Shown: positions 20,827 to 30,595 of the stretch, piece by piece
Layout: each line of letters opens with the position of its first letter
Position numbering within the stretch: the first letter of the stretch is position 1
Notes under the pieces: model-generated
Told to the model about the DNA's origin: nothing
The model's database searches: none
The model's input: the letters and a program-made list of their open reading frames with translations, nothing else
Position numbers and translations under genes: made by a program
Source of the DNA: Geothrix sp. SG200
GTDB lineage: Bacteria; Acidobacteriota; Holophagae; Holophagales; Holophagaceae
Assembly (NCBI RefSeq): GCF_022808935.1
Contig: NZ_JAKZFR010000002.1
Coordinates: 124,001-188,000 of the forward strand
DNA length: 64,000 nucleotides
Direction of reading: 5' to 3'

Positions 20827-22901
20827 CCTCCCACTCGCGGCAGGACAGGCCCCTCTTCGAACCCGCCATCGCGCGGCGCGCCGTGCTGGATGCCTTCCGG
20901 AAGCTGAGCCCCCTCCACCAGCTCCGCAACCCCGTGATGTTCACGGTGTGGATCTGCAGTGCCTTCGCCACGGGCCTCTGGATCCAGGCCCTGACGGGCC
21001 GCGGAGAGGGACGCCCCGGCTTCATCCTGGCCATCTCCCTCTGGCTCTGGTTCACCCTCCTCTTCGCGAATTTCGCCGAAGCCATGGCGGAGGGTCGGGG
21101 CAAGGCCCAGGCGGATTCCCTGCGCCGGTCCAAGCGCGACGTGAAGGCCAGGCGGCTGCTCGGGTCCGACAGGACGGGGCCGCACGAGGTGGTCGATGCA
21201 CCGGCCCTGCGCGTCAACGATCTCGTGCTCGTGGAAGCGGGCGAGACCATCCCCGGTGATGGAGAAGCCATCGAAGGCGTGGCTTCGGTTAATGAAAGCG
21301 CCATCACAGGCGAGAGCGCCCCGGTCATCCGGGAGAGCGGCGGCGATCGCTCCGCCGTCACCGGGGGAACCCTCGTGCTCTCCGACTGGCTGGTGATCTG
21401 CATCTCGTCCAATCCGGGCGAGAGTTTCCTGGACCGCATGATCGCCATGGTGGAGGGCGCCAAGCGCCAGAAGACGCCTAACGAGATCGCCCTCGACATC
21501 CTCCTGGCGGGGCTCACCCTAATCTTCCTGCTGGCCACCGCCACCCTTCTGCCCTACTCCGTCTTCTCCACCAAGGCCGCCGGACAGGGGCATCCCGTGA
21601 CGCTGACCGCGCTGGTCTCACTGCTCGTCTGCCTCATTCCCACCACCATCGGTGGCCTCCTCAGCGCCATCGGCATCGCGGGCATGGACCGCATGATCCA
21701 GGCCAATGTCATCGCCACATCCGGGCGGGCCGTAGAGGCTGCGGGCGACGTGGATGTGCTGCTGCTGGACAAGACCGGGACCATCACCCTGGGCAACCGG
21801 CAGGCCGTGGCCTTCCTGCCCGCCGATGGCGTGGGCTTGAAGCGCCTGGCAGATGCGGCCCAGCTCTCCTCGCTGGCCGATGAGACCCCGGAAGGACGCA
21901 GCATCGTGGTGCTGGCCAAGGAACAGCACGGCCTCCGCGAGCGGGATCTCCACGCCCTGGACGCCCACTTCGTGCCCTTCACCGCCCAGACCCGGATGAG
22001 TGGCGTGAACCTGGGCACACGCCAGATCCGCAAGGGGGCCGCCTCGGCCATTGAAGCCTACGTCCAATCCCACGGCGGCACCTTCCCGGACGACCTGCGC
22101 CGGACCGTGGACCAGATCTCCATGGCCGGCGGCACCCCGCTCGTGGTGGCCGAAGGACCGCATGCCTTGGGCGTCATCCAGCTCAAGGACATCGTGAAAG
22201 GCGGCATCAAAGATCGCTTCGCGGAACTGCGGGACATGGGCATCAAGACGGTGATGATCACCGGCGACAACCCCCTCACCGCCGCCGCCATCGCCGCGGA
22301 GGCAGGGGTGGACGACTTCCTCGCCCAGGCCACACCGGAGGCGAAGCTGAAGCTCATCCGCGAATATCAGGCCGGTGGGCGGCTGGTGGCCATGACCGGG
22401 GATGGCACCAACGACGCCCCGGCCCTGGCTCAGGCCGATGTCGCCGTGGCCATGAACAGCGGCACCCAGGCTGCGAAAGAGGCAGGGAACATGGTGGATC
22501 TGGACTCCAACCCCACCAAGCTCATCGAGATCGTGGAGATCGGCAAGCAGATGCTCATGACCCGTGGTTCGCTGGCCACTTTCAGCATCGCCAACGACGT
22601 GGCCAAGTACTTCGCCATCCTGCCTGCGGCCTTCGTGGCCACCTACCCGGCCCTGGGCGCACTCAACGTCATGCGGCTCCACAGCCCCGAAAGCGCCATC
22701 CTCTCGGCGGTGATCTTCAACGCCCTCATCATCGTGGCGCTCATCCCCCTGGCGCTTCGTGGCGTGACGTACCGACCCGTGGGCGCGGCCCAGCTGCTGC
22801 AGCGGAACCTTCTGCTTTACGGGGCCGGGGGCCTGGTGGTGCCCTTCATCGGCATCAAGGCCATCGACTGGCTGCTGGTCGCCCTTCACCTCACTGCGTA
22901 G
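20823..22901 (+). CDS. kdpB: Potassium-transporting P-type ATPase, catalytic subunit
   Basis: 692-residue P-type ATPase. Actuator TGES lies at 162-165, and its Ser is the residue phosphorylated as an inhibitory mark in E. coli KdpB. The phosphorylated Asp is D316 in [12 protein letters not shown]. The nucleotide site includes FTAQTRMSG and [10 protein letters not shown]; the hinge is [10 protein letters not shown] and [18 protein letters not shown]. Seven membrane helices surround these domains. All catalytic residues appear intact. ATG overlaps the kdpA stop; kdpC begins eight bases after its end. Confidence 0.97.
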   Translation: MTSHSRQDRPLFEPAIARRAVLDAFRKLSPLHQLRNPVMFTVWICSAFATGLWIQALTGRGEGRPGFILAISLWLWFTLLFANFAEAMAEGRGKAQADSLRRSKRDVKARRLLGSDRTGPHEVVDAPALRVNDLVLVEAGETIPGDGEAIEGVASVNESAITGESAPVIRESGGDRSAVTGGTLVLSDWLVICISSNPGESFLDRMIAMVEGAKRQKTPNEIALDILLAGLTLIFLLATATLLPYSVFSTKAAGQGHPVTLTALVSLLVCLIPTTIGGLLSAIGIAGMDRMIQANVIATSGRAVEAAGDVDVLLLDKTGTITLGNRQAVAFLPADGVGLKRLADAAQLSSLADETPEGRSIVVLAKEQHGLRERDLHALDAHFVPFTAQTRMSGVNLGTRQIRKGAASAIEAYVQSHGGTFPDDLRRTVDQISMAGGTPLVVAEGPHALGVIQLKDIVKGGIKDRFAELRDMGIKTVMITGDNPLTAAAIAAEAGVDDFLAQATPEAKLKLIREYQAGGRLVAMTGDGTNDAPALAQADVAVAMNSGTQAAKEAGNMVDLDSNPTKLIEIVEIGKQMLMTRGSLATFSIANDVAKYFAILPAAFVATYPALGALNVMRLHSPESAILSAVIFNALIIVALIPLALRGVTYRPVGAAQLLQRNLLLYGAGGLVVPFIGIKAIDWLLVALHLTA

Positions 22902-22909
22902 GAGACCCC

Positions 22910-23521
22910 ATGAACTTCCAGCTCCGCCCAGCCCTCGTCGCCTTCTTCGCGCTGTCCGCCCTCACCGGCCTTGCCTACCCGCTGGGGGTCACTGGGCTGG
23001 CTGGGGCGCTCTTCCCCCACCGGGCCCAGGGCAGCCTGATCCGCAGGAATGGCCAGGTGATCGGCTCCGAGTGGATCGGCCAGTCCTTCACGGCCCCGCG
23101 CGACTTCTGGGGCCGCCCCTCCGTCACTGTCGACACCCAAGGCAGGCCCCTGCCCTACAACGGTGCCGGTAGCGGCGGGTCCAACCTGGCGCCCAGCAAC
23201 CCGGATCTCCGTAAGGCCGTCCTGGATCGGATCACCACTCTCCGGACCGCAGACCCGGAGGCCACAGGCCCCGTCCCCGTGGACCTCGTCACCGCCTCGG
23301 GCAGCGGGCTGGATCCACACATCAGCCCGGCTTCCGCGCTCTTCCAGGCTCACCGGGTGGCCTTGGCGAGAGGGCTGGACGAGGCCAGGGTACGCGGCCT
23401 CGTGGCCGCTCATGTCGAAGGCCCGCAATGGGGCGTCCTGGGCGAGCCTCGGGTGAACGTCCTGAAGCTCAACCTGGCCCTTGATGACCAGTTTGGGGCA
23501 AACAACCAGAAATCCCGATAG
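22910..23521 (+). CDS. kdpC: Potassium-transporting ATPase KdpC subunit
   Basis: 203 residues, single N-terminal membrane helix ([17 protein letters not shown]) and a periplasmic domain. Family landmarks are [52 protein letters not shown] and a C-terminal [15 protein letters not shown]. It stabilises KdpAB. It lies eight bases after kdpB; kdpD starts ten bases after it, so one transcript is likely. Confidence 0.95.
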   Translation: MNFQLRPALVAFFALSALTGLAYPLGVTGLAGALFPHRAQGSLIRRNGQVIGSEWIGQSFTAPRDFWGRPSVTVDTQGRPLPYNGAGSGGSNLAPSNPDLRKAVLDRITTLRTADPEATGPVPVDLVTASGSGLDPHISPASALFQAHRVALARGLDEARVRGLVAAHVEGPQWGVLGEPRVNVLKLNLALDDQFGANNQKSR

Positions 23522-23531
23522 CGTAGGGGGC

Positions 23532-26216
23532 ATGGCCCTCCCACGCCCTGACCCTGATGCCCTGCTCCGCAAGGTCCAGGCGGAGGAAGCCCGGGAGAAT
23601 CGGGCGAAGCTCAAGGTCTTCTTTGGCGCGGCCCCGGGTGTCGGCAAGACCTACGCCATGCTGTCCGAGGCCCGGGAGCGGAGAGCTGAGGGTGCCGACC
23701 TGGTCATCGGAGTCGTCGAGACCCATGGCCGGAGCGAGACGGCCGCCCTGACGGAGGGGCTGGAGATCCTGCCGAGAAAGGAACTGGCCTACGCCGGTCA
23801 GTTCTTTCCTGAGTTCGACCTCGACGCCGCCCTGGCCCGCCGGCCGGCGCTGATTCTCGTGGACGAGCTCGCCCACACCAACGTGATGGGATCCCGCCAC
23901 GCCAAGCGTTGGCAGGACGTCATGGAACTGCTGGACGCGGGCATCGACGTCTACACCACGATGAACGTCCAGCACCTGGAAAGCCTCAAGGACGTCATCG
24001 CGCAGATCACCGGCGTCACGGTTCGAGAGAATGTCCCGGACACCGTCATGGAACGGGCGGACGAAGTCGAGCTGGTGGACCTGGCCCCGGAGGATCTGCT
24101 CGTCCGGCTCAAGGAGGGCAAGGTCTATCTTCCAGAGCAAGCCCGCCATGCCCGCGAGCACTTCTTCCGCAAAGGCAACCTTCTCGCCCTTCGCGAGTTG
24201 GCTTTGCGCCACACAGCAGAGAACGTCGACGCTCAGATGCGACGGTACATGGAGTCCGAGGGTATCCGGAAGACCTGGGCTGCCGGTGACCGGCTCCTGG
24301 TCTGTGTCGGTCCGGACGGGCTCTCCCAGCGGCTCATCCGCGCCACACGCCGCATGGCAGGGTCCCTGGGGGCCTCATGGGTGGCCCTCTACATCGAATC
24401 ACCCCGGCACTTCAAATTCAGCGAGGAAGAGCGGAATCGTGTCGAGGAGAATCTCAGGCTGGCCGAGAAGCTGGGTGGGGAAACGGTCGTCATCGAAGGC
24501 GGTGGCCGTCCGGACGAGGACATCCTCGCCTTCGCCCAGGACCGCAACATCACCAAGATCGTGGTGGGCAAGCCTTCGCGTCCGAGGTGGCTCGATGCCT
24601 TCGCCGGTTCACCGGTGGATGACCTCATCCGCCACAGCGGGAACATCGACATCTACGTCATCACGGGCGAAACGGCGAAACAGGCGGGCCCCTCAGCCCT
24701 CCGGCCCCGCATCACGAGCCCCCTGCGGAACTACCTGCTCAGCCTCATCACGGTGGCCCTCGCGACGGCCGTCGCCGGCCTGGTCTTCCGGCGAACAGAG
24801 CTGGCGGACATCGTGATGGTCTACCTGCTGGGAATCCTGGTGGTCGCTACCCGATTCGGCCGCGGCCCCTCGCTGCTGGCTTCGGTCCTGAGCGTGGCGG
24901 CCTTCGATTTCATCTTCGTGCCCCCCTATTTCACCTTCGTGGTATCCGACTTCCGCCACGTGGGCACCTTCTCCGTGATGCTTCTGGTGGGGGTGGTCAT
25001 CGGCAATCTCACCGAGCGGATCCGGGCCCAGGCCCGTCTGGCCCGCGGGCGGGAGCAACGGACACAGGCCCTCTTCCGGCTGGGGCAGGGACTGGCCCGC
25101 AGCGCTGGGTCCACAGCTCTGGTGGCCGCTGCGATCCAGAACGTCGCGTCCCAGTTCCAGAGTCATGCAGTGGTCCTGCTCCCGGACGGTTCCGGACACC
25201 TGGAGGCACCGGCCCATCACTTCGCCTTCCCGCTGAACGACCAGGAACGGGGTGTGGCCCAGTGGGTCTTCGAGCATGACGAGCCTGCCGGACTGGGCAC
25301 GGGCACCCTGCCCGGGGCCCGGGCCACCTACCTGCCACTCAAGGGGTCCAAGGGTCCCCTGGGTGTGATGGGTGTGCTTCCAGAGGGAGCCCCTCGGTGG
25401 GTGGAACCGGACCAGCGCCAGCTGCTGGAGGCCTTCGCCACCCAGACCGCTCTAGCCCTGGAGCGCGCCCTCCTGGCCGAGCAGAGCGCCGCGGACCGCC
25501 AGCGGGCCGAGGAGGAGCGCCTGCGGAACGCCCTGCTCAGCTCCGTGTCCCACGACCTGCGGACGCCGCTGGGCGTCATCACCGGTGCCGTGAGCACGGT
25601 CCTGGAGACGCCCGACCTCTCGGACGCCACCCAACGCGACCTCCTGACCTCGGCCCAGGAGGAGGCCCAGCGGCTGCATCGCCTGGTGAGCAACCTGCTG
25701 GACATCACGCGCCTCGAGGCCGGGGCCATGGAGCTCCGCACCGAGTGGATCCCCGTGGAGGAGGTGGTGGGCGCCGCCCTGGATCGCCGAGAGTTGGGAG
25801 CGGAGTCTGCACGAGTGAAAGCCCACCTGCCCGATGATCTGCCGCTGGTGGCCATGGATCCCGTCCTCATGGAGCAGGTACTGGTGAACCTCCTCGACAA
25901 CGCACTGAAGTATTCGCCGCCGGGTTCCCAGGTGGACATCAAGGCCTGGGCTGCGGGGAAGTCCCTCACTCTGTCCGTGACAGACCGGGGCCCCGGGATC
26001 GCTCCCGGAGAGGAAGTGCGGATCTTTGAGAAACTGGCCCGGGGTGACGCCGCCGTGGGCCATCCTGGCGCGGGACTGGGGTTGGCCATCTGCAAGGGCA
26101 TCGTGGCGGCCCACGGGGGTCGGATCCAGGCGGTCAACCATCCCCAAGGCGGCGCGCAGTTCCTCGTGAGCCTCCCCCTGGGCACGCCTCCACCCATGCC
26201 CGAGGAGGGTCCATGA
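23532..26216 (+). CDS. kdpD: Potassium sensor histidine kinase KdpD
   Basis: 895 residues with the full KdpD build: N-terminal ATP-binding domain (Walker A GAAPGVGKT at 32-40; Walker B-like LILVDELAHTN), a Usp-like domain at about 255-370, four membrane helices of the DUF4118 block at about 397-500, a GAF domain at about 520-650, then HisKA with SVSHDLRTPLG (H674) and a HATPase domain (NALKYSPPGS, DRGPGIAPGEE, GAGLGLAICKGIVAAHGG). It senses K+ limitation and phosphorylates KdpE. The ATG at 23532 matches the family start (PDPDALLRKVQAEEA) although the purine-rich stretch before it is close; an earlier in-frame start would overlap kdpC. Confidence 0.95.
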   Translation: MALPRPDPDALLRKVQAEEARENRAKLKVFFGAAPGVGKTYAMLSEARERRAEGADLVIGVVETHGRSETAALTEGLEILPRKELAYAGQFFPEFDLDAALARRPALILVDELAHTNVMGSRHAKRWQDVMELLDAGIDVYTTMNVQHLESLKDVIAQITGVTVRENVPDTVMERADEVELVDLAPEDLLVRLKEGKVYLPEQARHAREHFFRKGNLLALRELALRHTAENVDAQMRRYMESEGIRKTWAAGDRLLVCVGPDGLSQRLIRATRRMAGSLGASWVALYIESPRHFKFSEEERNRVEENLRLAEKLGGETVVIEGGGRPDEDILAFAQDRNITKIVVGKPSRPRWLDAFAGSPVDDLIRHSGNIDIYVITGETAKQAGPSALRPRITSPLRNYLLSLITVALATAVAGLVFRRTELADIVMVYLLGILVVATRFGRGPSLLASVLSVAAFDFIFVPPYFTFVVSDFRHVGTFSVMLLVGVVIGNLTERIRAQARLARGREQRTQALFRLGQGLARSAGSTALVAAAIQNVASQFQSHAVVLLPDGSGHLEAPAHHFAFPLNDQERGVAQWVFEHDEPAGLGTGTLPGARATYLPLKGSKGPLGVMGVLPEGAPRWVEPDQRQLLEAFATQTALALERALLAEQSAADRQRAEEERLRNALLSSVSHDLRTPLGVITGAVSTVLETPDLSDATQRDLLTSAQEEAQRLHRLVSNLLDITRLEAGAMELRTEWIPVEEVVGAALDRRELGAESARVKAHLPDDLPLVAMDPVLMEQVLVNLLDNALKYSPPGSQVDIKAWAAGKSLTLSVTDRGPGIAPGEEVRIFEKLARGDAAVGHPGAGLGLAICKGIVAAHGGRIQAVNHPQGGAQFLVSLPLGTPPPMPEEGP

Positions 26217-26908
26217 CTCCTGAGGCCTTGCAGGTCCTCCTGGTGGAGGACGAACCCCAGATGCGCCGGTTCCTCCGGGTGGCCCTGGAGGGCGGCGGCT
26301 ATCGCTACCTGGAGGCCGCTTCGGGCCGGGAGGGCCTTGCCCTGGCCGTGCAGCACCGGCCGGACGTGATCCTGCTGGACCTGGGCCTCCCCGACATGGA
26401 TGGCCTGGACCTCATGACCCGGCTGCGGGAGTGGAGCCGCACCCCGGTCATCGTCATCTCCGCCCGGGGGCGGGAGACGGACAAGATCGGCGCCCTGGAC
26501 GTGGGCGCGGACGACTACCTCACCAAACCCTTCGGCACCGGCGAGCTCCTGGCCCGCATCCGGGTGGCGCTCCGCCATGCGGACCCCGGGGCGGTGGAAG
26601 ACCCGCTGTTCACCCTCGGGCGCTGGCGCGTGGACCTGGCCCGGCGCCAAGTCCTGGTGGCGGGCCAGGAAGTCCACCTCACCCCGCTCGAATACAGGCT
26701 CTTCACCACCCTGATCCGGCATGCAGGGAGGGTGGTCACGCACCGGCAGCTCCTGAAGGAGGTCTGGGGCGGTGTGGCCGGGGCCCAGCCCCTCTACCTC
26801 CGCGTCTATATGGCCCAGCTCCGGCACAAGCTGGAGGAGGATCCCTCCCGCCCCCGCTACCTCCAGACCGAGCCTGGCGTGGGTTACCGGCTGCGGACGG
26901 AGGATTAG
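26213..26908 (+). CDS. kdpE: Response regulator KdpE
   Basis: 231 residues. Receiver domain with acidic pocket EDEP near the N-terminus, phosphorylated D56 in VILLDLGLPDMDG, and the KPF switch Lys at about 105. The C-terminal winged-helix DNA-binding domain of the OmpR family (LTPLEYRLFTTLIRHAGRVV; QTEPGVGYRLR) is complete. It overlaps kdpD by ATGA. Expected to activate kdp at low K+; the inverted sites at 18687-18775 are its best candidate targets here. Confidence 0.95.
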   Translation: MTPEALQVLLVEDEPQMRRFLRVALEGGGYRYLEAASGREGLALAVQHRPDVILLDLGLPDMDGLDLMTRLREWSRTPVIVISARGRETDKIGALDVGADDYLTKPFGTGELLARIRVALRHADPGAVEDPLFTLGRWRVDLARRQVLVAGQEVHLTPLEYRLFTTLIRHAGRVVTHRQLLKEVWGGVAGAQPLYLRVYMAQLRHKLEEDPSRPRYLQTEPGVGYRLRTED

Positions 26909-26950
26909 GCGAACTCCCCCCCCAAGACAACGGCCTCGATTCGCTGGATC

Positions 26951-27952
26951 ATGTCTTCAATGGACAGCACGACGCTCCCCCCTGAACAGCCCACCGGATC
27001 CGCCCCGACGGGAACGGACCTGCCCGTGCCGGAGGCTGGCGAGCCGTCCGCCCAGCCGGTCTCGCCGGGCGGGTCCCCCTTCAGACACCTGATGGAACTG
27101 CTCGACATGATCAAGTTCGAGCACACGGTCTTCGCCCTGCCCTTCGCGTTCCTGGGGGCGCTGGGGGCGGCCCAGGGGATCCCCCCGTTGCGGACCATCC
27201 TGTGGATCCTCGCGGCCATGGTGGGGGCGCGCACGGCGGCCATGACCTTCAACCGCCTGGTGGACGTAGACGTGGACGCGGAGAACCCCCGCACCGCGAG
27301 CCGGGCCCTGCCCGAAGGCCGGGTCTCCCGGGTGGGCGCCATGCTCCTGATGGGAGCGGGCATCGTCCTCTTCGGCCTGGCGGCCGGCGCCCTGGGGCCC
27401 CTCACCTGGGCCCTCTCGCCGCTGGCCCTCGTGATCATCCTGGGCTACTCGCTCTGCAAGCGCTTCACCTCCTGGGCCCACGTGGTGCTGGGGTTGTCCC
27501 TCTCTGGGGCGCCTCTAGGGGCCTGGATCGCCGTGTCAGGACGCATCGAGGCCCCGGCCCTGTGGCTTTCCGGGGGGGTCCTCGCCTGGACCGCAGGCTT
27601 CGACATCCTCTATTCCCTCCAGGACCAAGGCTATGACCGCGACAAGGGGCTGCATTCCATGCCTGTCAGGCTGGGCACTGGCGGGGCCCTGGCCCTCTCC
27701 CGCGCCCTCCACCTCGTGGCGCTGGCGGCCTGGGCCATGTTCAACCTCCACATGGGCAGCCACCTGATTTCCTGGGCCGGATGGGCCACCGTGGCGGTCA
27801 TGCTCGCGAAGGAGCAGTGGCTGGTCCGGGGCGGCGACCTGTCCCGCATCGACCAGGCTTTCTTCACCTTGAATAGCCTTGTGGGACTCGTGTTTTTCCT
27901 CGCCCACGCCTTGGAGTGGTGGCTATCGCGCTCGCTCCTGGCGCCGGTCTAG
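26951..27952 (+). CDS. UbiA-like prenyltransferase (MqnP/UbiA family)
   Basis: 333 residues, eight or nine membrane helices after a Pro-rich polar N-terminal stretch of about 45 residues. First Asp-rich motif NRLVDVDVDAENPRT at 101-115, second DILYSLQDQGYDRDKG at 218-233; these bind Mg2+-prenyl diphosphate. KFEHTVFALPFAFLGA and FNRLVDVDVDAENPRTASR resemble the UbiA-like enzymes of the futalosine menaquinone route (MqnP), so quinone synthesis is the likely pathway. The start is uncertain: neither ATG at 26951 nor 26960 has a ribosome site, and an internal Met near residue 47 begins the conserved part. Confidence 0.82.
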   Translation: MSSMDSTTLPPEQPTGSAPTGTDLPVPEAGEPSAQPVSPGGSPFRHLMELLDMIKFEHTVFALPFAFLGALGAAQGIPPLRTILWILAAMVGARTAAMTFNRLVDVDVDAENPRTASRALPEGRVSRVGAMLLMGAGIVLFGLAAGALGPLTWALSPLALVIILGYSLCKRFTSWAHVVLGLSLSGAPLGAWIAVSGRIEAPALWLSGGVLAWTAGFDILYSLQDQGYDRDKGLHSMPVRLGTGGALALSRALHLVALAAWAMFNLHMGSHLISWAGWATVAVMLAKEQWLVRGGDLSRIDQAFFTLNSLVGLVFFLAHALEWWLSRSLLAPV

Positions 27953-28012
27953 ATCGTTCGTTGTAAGAAGGCGAGTCGATCGATCGCGGATTCCCAGGTA
28001 TGCTGAGAGGCC

Positions 28013-28990
28013 ATGTCCACTCACCAGCCCGAACGCCGACTCGCCGTGCGCTCCAGCCGCCCCGATCCCGTGGGGTGGCTCACCGTGATGGTCGTCTTCA
28101 GCCATCGCACCCTCCGCTGGTCCCTCACCCGCCGGATGATGCTCTGGGGGATCGGCCTGGTGGCCGGTTTTTCAGCCCTGGCGATGATCGGTTCCGGTTA
28201 CGGATTCTGGGCCACCAAGAAGATCATGAGCTTCAGCCGGCTGCAGAAGGAGACGGTGGAGCAGCAGGAGCAGCTCCGATCCTCCCTGGATCAGGCCCAG
28301 GCCCTCGAGGCCGAGGTGACGACCCTCCGGCAGCAGCAGACGGAGCTGCTGAAGCTCCTGGACCCGAAGGCCTCCACCGGCTCACCCCTGCCTCCGCCCC
28401 CCGGACAGCCCGTGCAGCCCGCCGCCCCGCCGCCTCCCGGAACCCAGGAGAAGCTGTCCCGCCTCAAGCAGGACCTCGACTACACCACCAAGCAGGCGGC
28501 CGTCATCCGAGCCAGGATGGAGCCCGTGCTTCGGGCCTGGGCGCACACCCCCTCCATCCCGCCCACGGCCGGCTACCTCAGCTCGGGGTTCGGGGTGCGC
28601 GTCAATCCGTTCTCCCGACCCAACGAAGAGGGAGATGGTCTGCTGGGCTACCACACGGGCATCGACATCAGCAACGCCCTCGACACGCCGATCCAGGTCA
28701 CCGCTGATGGCGAGGTGGAAGAAGCCGGCTGGATGGACCGCTACGGCTGGGGCGTCCGGGTGCGGCACAACAACGAACAGGAGACCCTGTACGCCCACAT
28801 GAACCATGTGAACGTCAAGGCCGGGCAGAAAGTGTCGCGCGGGGATATCCTGGGCACGATGGGACGCTCGGGGAATGCCACCGGGGTCCATCTCCATTAC
28901 GAAGTGCGGCTGAACGGCAAGCCCACGAATCCCCAGCCTTACCTGCGTCTCCAGCGCCAGTGGATCCGGGCGCTGCGCAAATCGTCCTGA
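28013..28990 (+). CDS. M23 family metallopeptidase, membrane-anchored
   Basis: 325 residues. One membrane helix at about 43-65 (MMLWGIGLVAGFSALAMIGSGYGF), a coiled coil at about 70-115 (KETVEQQEQLRSSLDQ), a Pro-rich linker, then the LytM/M23 domain at about 195-310. Zinc and catalytic residues are complete: H214 and D218 in YHTGIDIS, and H293/H295 in GVHLHYE. It should cut peptidoglycan cross-links in the periplasm. GAGAGG precedes the ATG. The bactofilin gene follows by 19 bases, a pairing known from several bacteria in which bactofilin positions the M23 enzyme to shape the cell. Confidence 0.9.
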   Translation: MSTHQPERRLAVRSSRPDPVGWLTVMVVFSHRTLRWSLTRRMMLWGIGLVAGFSALAMIGSGYGFWATKKIMSFSRLQKETVEQQEQLRSSLDQAQALEAEVTTLRQQQTELLKLLDPKASTGSPLPPPPGQPVQPAAPPPPGTQEKLSRLKQDLDYTTKQAAVIRARMEPVLRAWAHTPSIPPTAGYLSSGFGVRVNPFSRPNEEGDGLLGYHTGIDISNALDTPIQVTADGEVEEAGWMDRYGWGVRVRHNNEQETLYAHMNHVNVKAGQKVSRGDILGTMGRSGNATGVHLHYEVRLNGKPTNPQPYLRLQRQWIRALRKSS

Positions 28991-29009
28991 CCCCCCGAAG
29001 GAGCAACCC

Positions 29010-29471
29010 ATGGCCGTATTCCGCACCAACAAGCCCAAGCCCGATTCCGCCCCCGCCATCCACTCGATCCTCGGCAAGGACGTGGTTCTCACCGGAGAGA
29101 TCCACACGGGCTCCCAGAGCCTGCGCATCGAAGGCACCGTGGAGGGGATCATCCAATCCACCGGCGAGATCTCCATCGCCCCGGGCGGCATGGTGAAGGG
29201 GACCATCTACGCCAAGCACCTCGTGGTGACTGGCCGCGCGGAAGGGACCATGAAGATCACCGAGTGCCTGGAGATCCATGGCACGGGCTACGTGGAGGGG
29301 GATGTCGAGGTCGGCTCCCTGGTCGTTGACGAGGGTGGCACCCTCCAGGGCGTCTGCGTCCGTCGGGACCAGACCCGCACCCTGGAGCTGGCGAATGCCG
29401 CCAAGGGCGGAACGCTGGCCATGTCCTCCACCGGGTCGCAGGCCCAGGACACGATCGACGCCAAGTTCTGA
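29010..29471 (+). CDS. Bactofilin (polymer-forming cytoskeletal protein)
   Basis: 153 residues with a central beta-helical bactofilin domain at about 20-120, visible as short regular repeats (LTGEIHTGSQSLRIEGTVEG, ISIAPGGMVKGTIYAK, VTGRAEGTMKITECL, GYVEGDVEVGSLVVDEGG). Flexible tails lie on both sides. It polymerises on the inner face of the membrane. AAGGAG precedes the ATG. Cotranscription with the M23 peptidase is likely. Its stop codon abuts the convergent ruvB stop with no base between. Confidence 0.92.
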   Translation: MAVFRTNKPKPDSAPAIHSILGKDVVLTGEIHTGSQSLRIEGTVEGIIQSTGEISIAPGGMVKGTIYAKHLVVTGRAEGTMKITECLEIHGTGYVEGDVEVGSLVVDEGGTLQGVCVRRDQTRTLELANAAKGGTLAMSSTGSQAQDTIDAKF

Positions 29472-30485
29472 TCAGCGGAACAGCGGCCCCGGATCGGACT
29501 TCACCCCCAGGTAGGCGTAGGCTGCGTCGGTAGCCTTCCTGCCTTGGGGCGTGCGATCCAGGAAGCCCACCTGCATGAGGTAGGGCTCCACCAGATCCTC
29601 GAGCGCCCCTTCATCCTCGCCCAGGGCTGCGGCCAGAGTCCTCAGGCCCACGGGGCCACCCCGGTGCTTGTGGCAGATGGCCTGGAGATACTCCCGGTCC
29701 AGGCCGTCCAGGCCCAGGTCGTCCACCTCGTGGAGCTTCAGGCAGGCCTCGGCGGATTCCACGGTGATGGTCCCGTCCCCCTTCACCTCGGCGTAGTCCC
29801 GGCAGCGCCGGAGCAGGCGATTGCAGATGCGCGGCGTCCCCCGGCTCCGGCGGGCGATGGCCTCGGCGCCCTCCGGGGCCAGGTGGATGCCCAGGAGGTC
29901 CGCCGACCGGCGGGCGATGATGGCCAGGTCCGCCCGGGTGTAGAACTCCAGGCGATGGACCATGCCGAAGCGGTCGTGCAGGGGTTTCGAGATGAGGCCG
30001 GCGCGCGTGGTGGCGCCCACCAGGGTGAAGGGCCGCAGATCCACCTTCAGGGTCTGGGCGCTGGGACCCTGACCGATGAGGATGTCCAGCTTGCGGTCCT
30101 CCATGGCCGAATAGAGCATCTCCTCGATGGGCGCCGACAGCCGGTGGACCTCATCGATGAAGAGGAATTCCCCGGCTTCCAGGTTCGTGAGGATGGCCGC
30201 CAGGTCCCCCTTCTTCTCCAGCGCCGGGGCCTGGATGACCTTGCAGGGCGCGCCCATCTCGTTGGCGAGCACGTGCGCGAGGGTGGTCTTGCCCAGCCCC
30301 GGCGGGCCGAAGAGGAGCACATGATCCATCACCTCCCCACGCTTGGAGGCGGCCTGGAGGGCGATCTCCAATCGGGCTTTCACCTTGCCCTGGCCGATAT
30401 ATTCCTGGAGGCGTTGGGGCCTCAGCGAGTATTCAACGGGGTCCTCCAGGTTCGTGGAGGGATCGAGGTCGGGATGCCGGTGCAT
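29472..30485 (-). CDS. ruvB: Holliday junction branch-migration helicase RuvB
   Basis: 337 residues, AAA+ motor of RuvABC. Walker A GPPGLGKT at 60-67, Walker B LFIDEVHRL near 110, sensor 1 GATTRAG, arginine finger region PLHDRFG, and a C-terminal winged helix (GGPVGLRTLAAALGEDEGALEDLVEPYL). The N-terminal RPQRLQEYIGQ is standard. ruvA and ruvC are not in the window. Confidence 0.96.
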   Translation of the reverse strand: MHRHPDLDPSTNLEDPVEYSLRPQRLQEYIGQGKVKARLEIALQAASKRGEVMDHVLLFGPPGLGKTTLAHVLANEMGAPCKVIQAPALEKKGDLAAILTNLEAGEFLFIDEVHRLSAPIEEMLYSAMEDRKLDILIGQGPSAQTLKVDLRPFTLVGATTRAGLISKPLHDRFGMVHRLEFYTRADLAIIARRSADLLGIHLAPEGAEAIARRSRGTPRICNRLLRRCRDYAEVKGDGTITVESAEACLKLHEVDDLGLDGLDREYLQAICHKHRGGPVGLRTLAAALGEDEGALEDLVEPYLMQVGFLDRTPQGRKATDAAYAYLGVKSDPGPLFR

Positions 30486-30595
30486 GACTTCTATTCCCTC
30501 ACGGGACTTCCACTTGTGTCCAGCCGATGGCCGGATAATCTTGGGTTCGCAGTCCGAAGCCCCCTTTATCCCATGAAGCCTGCCCGGGAGATGCC

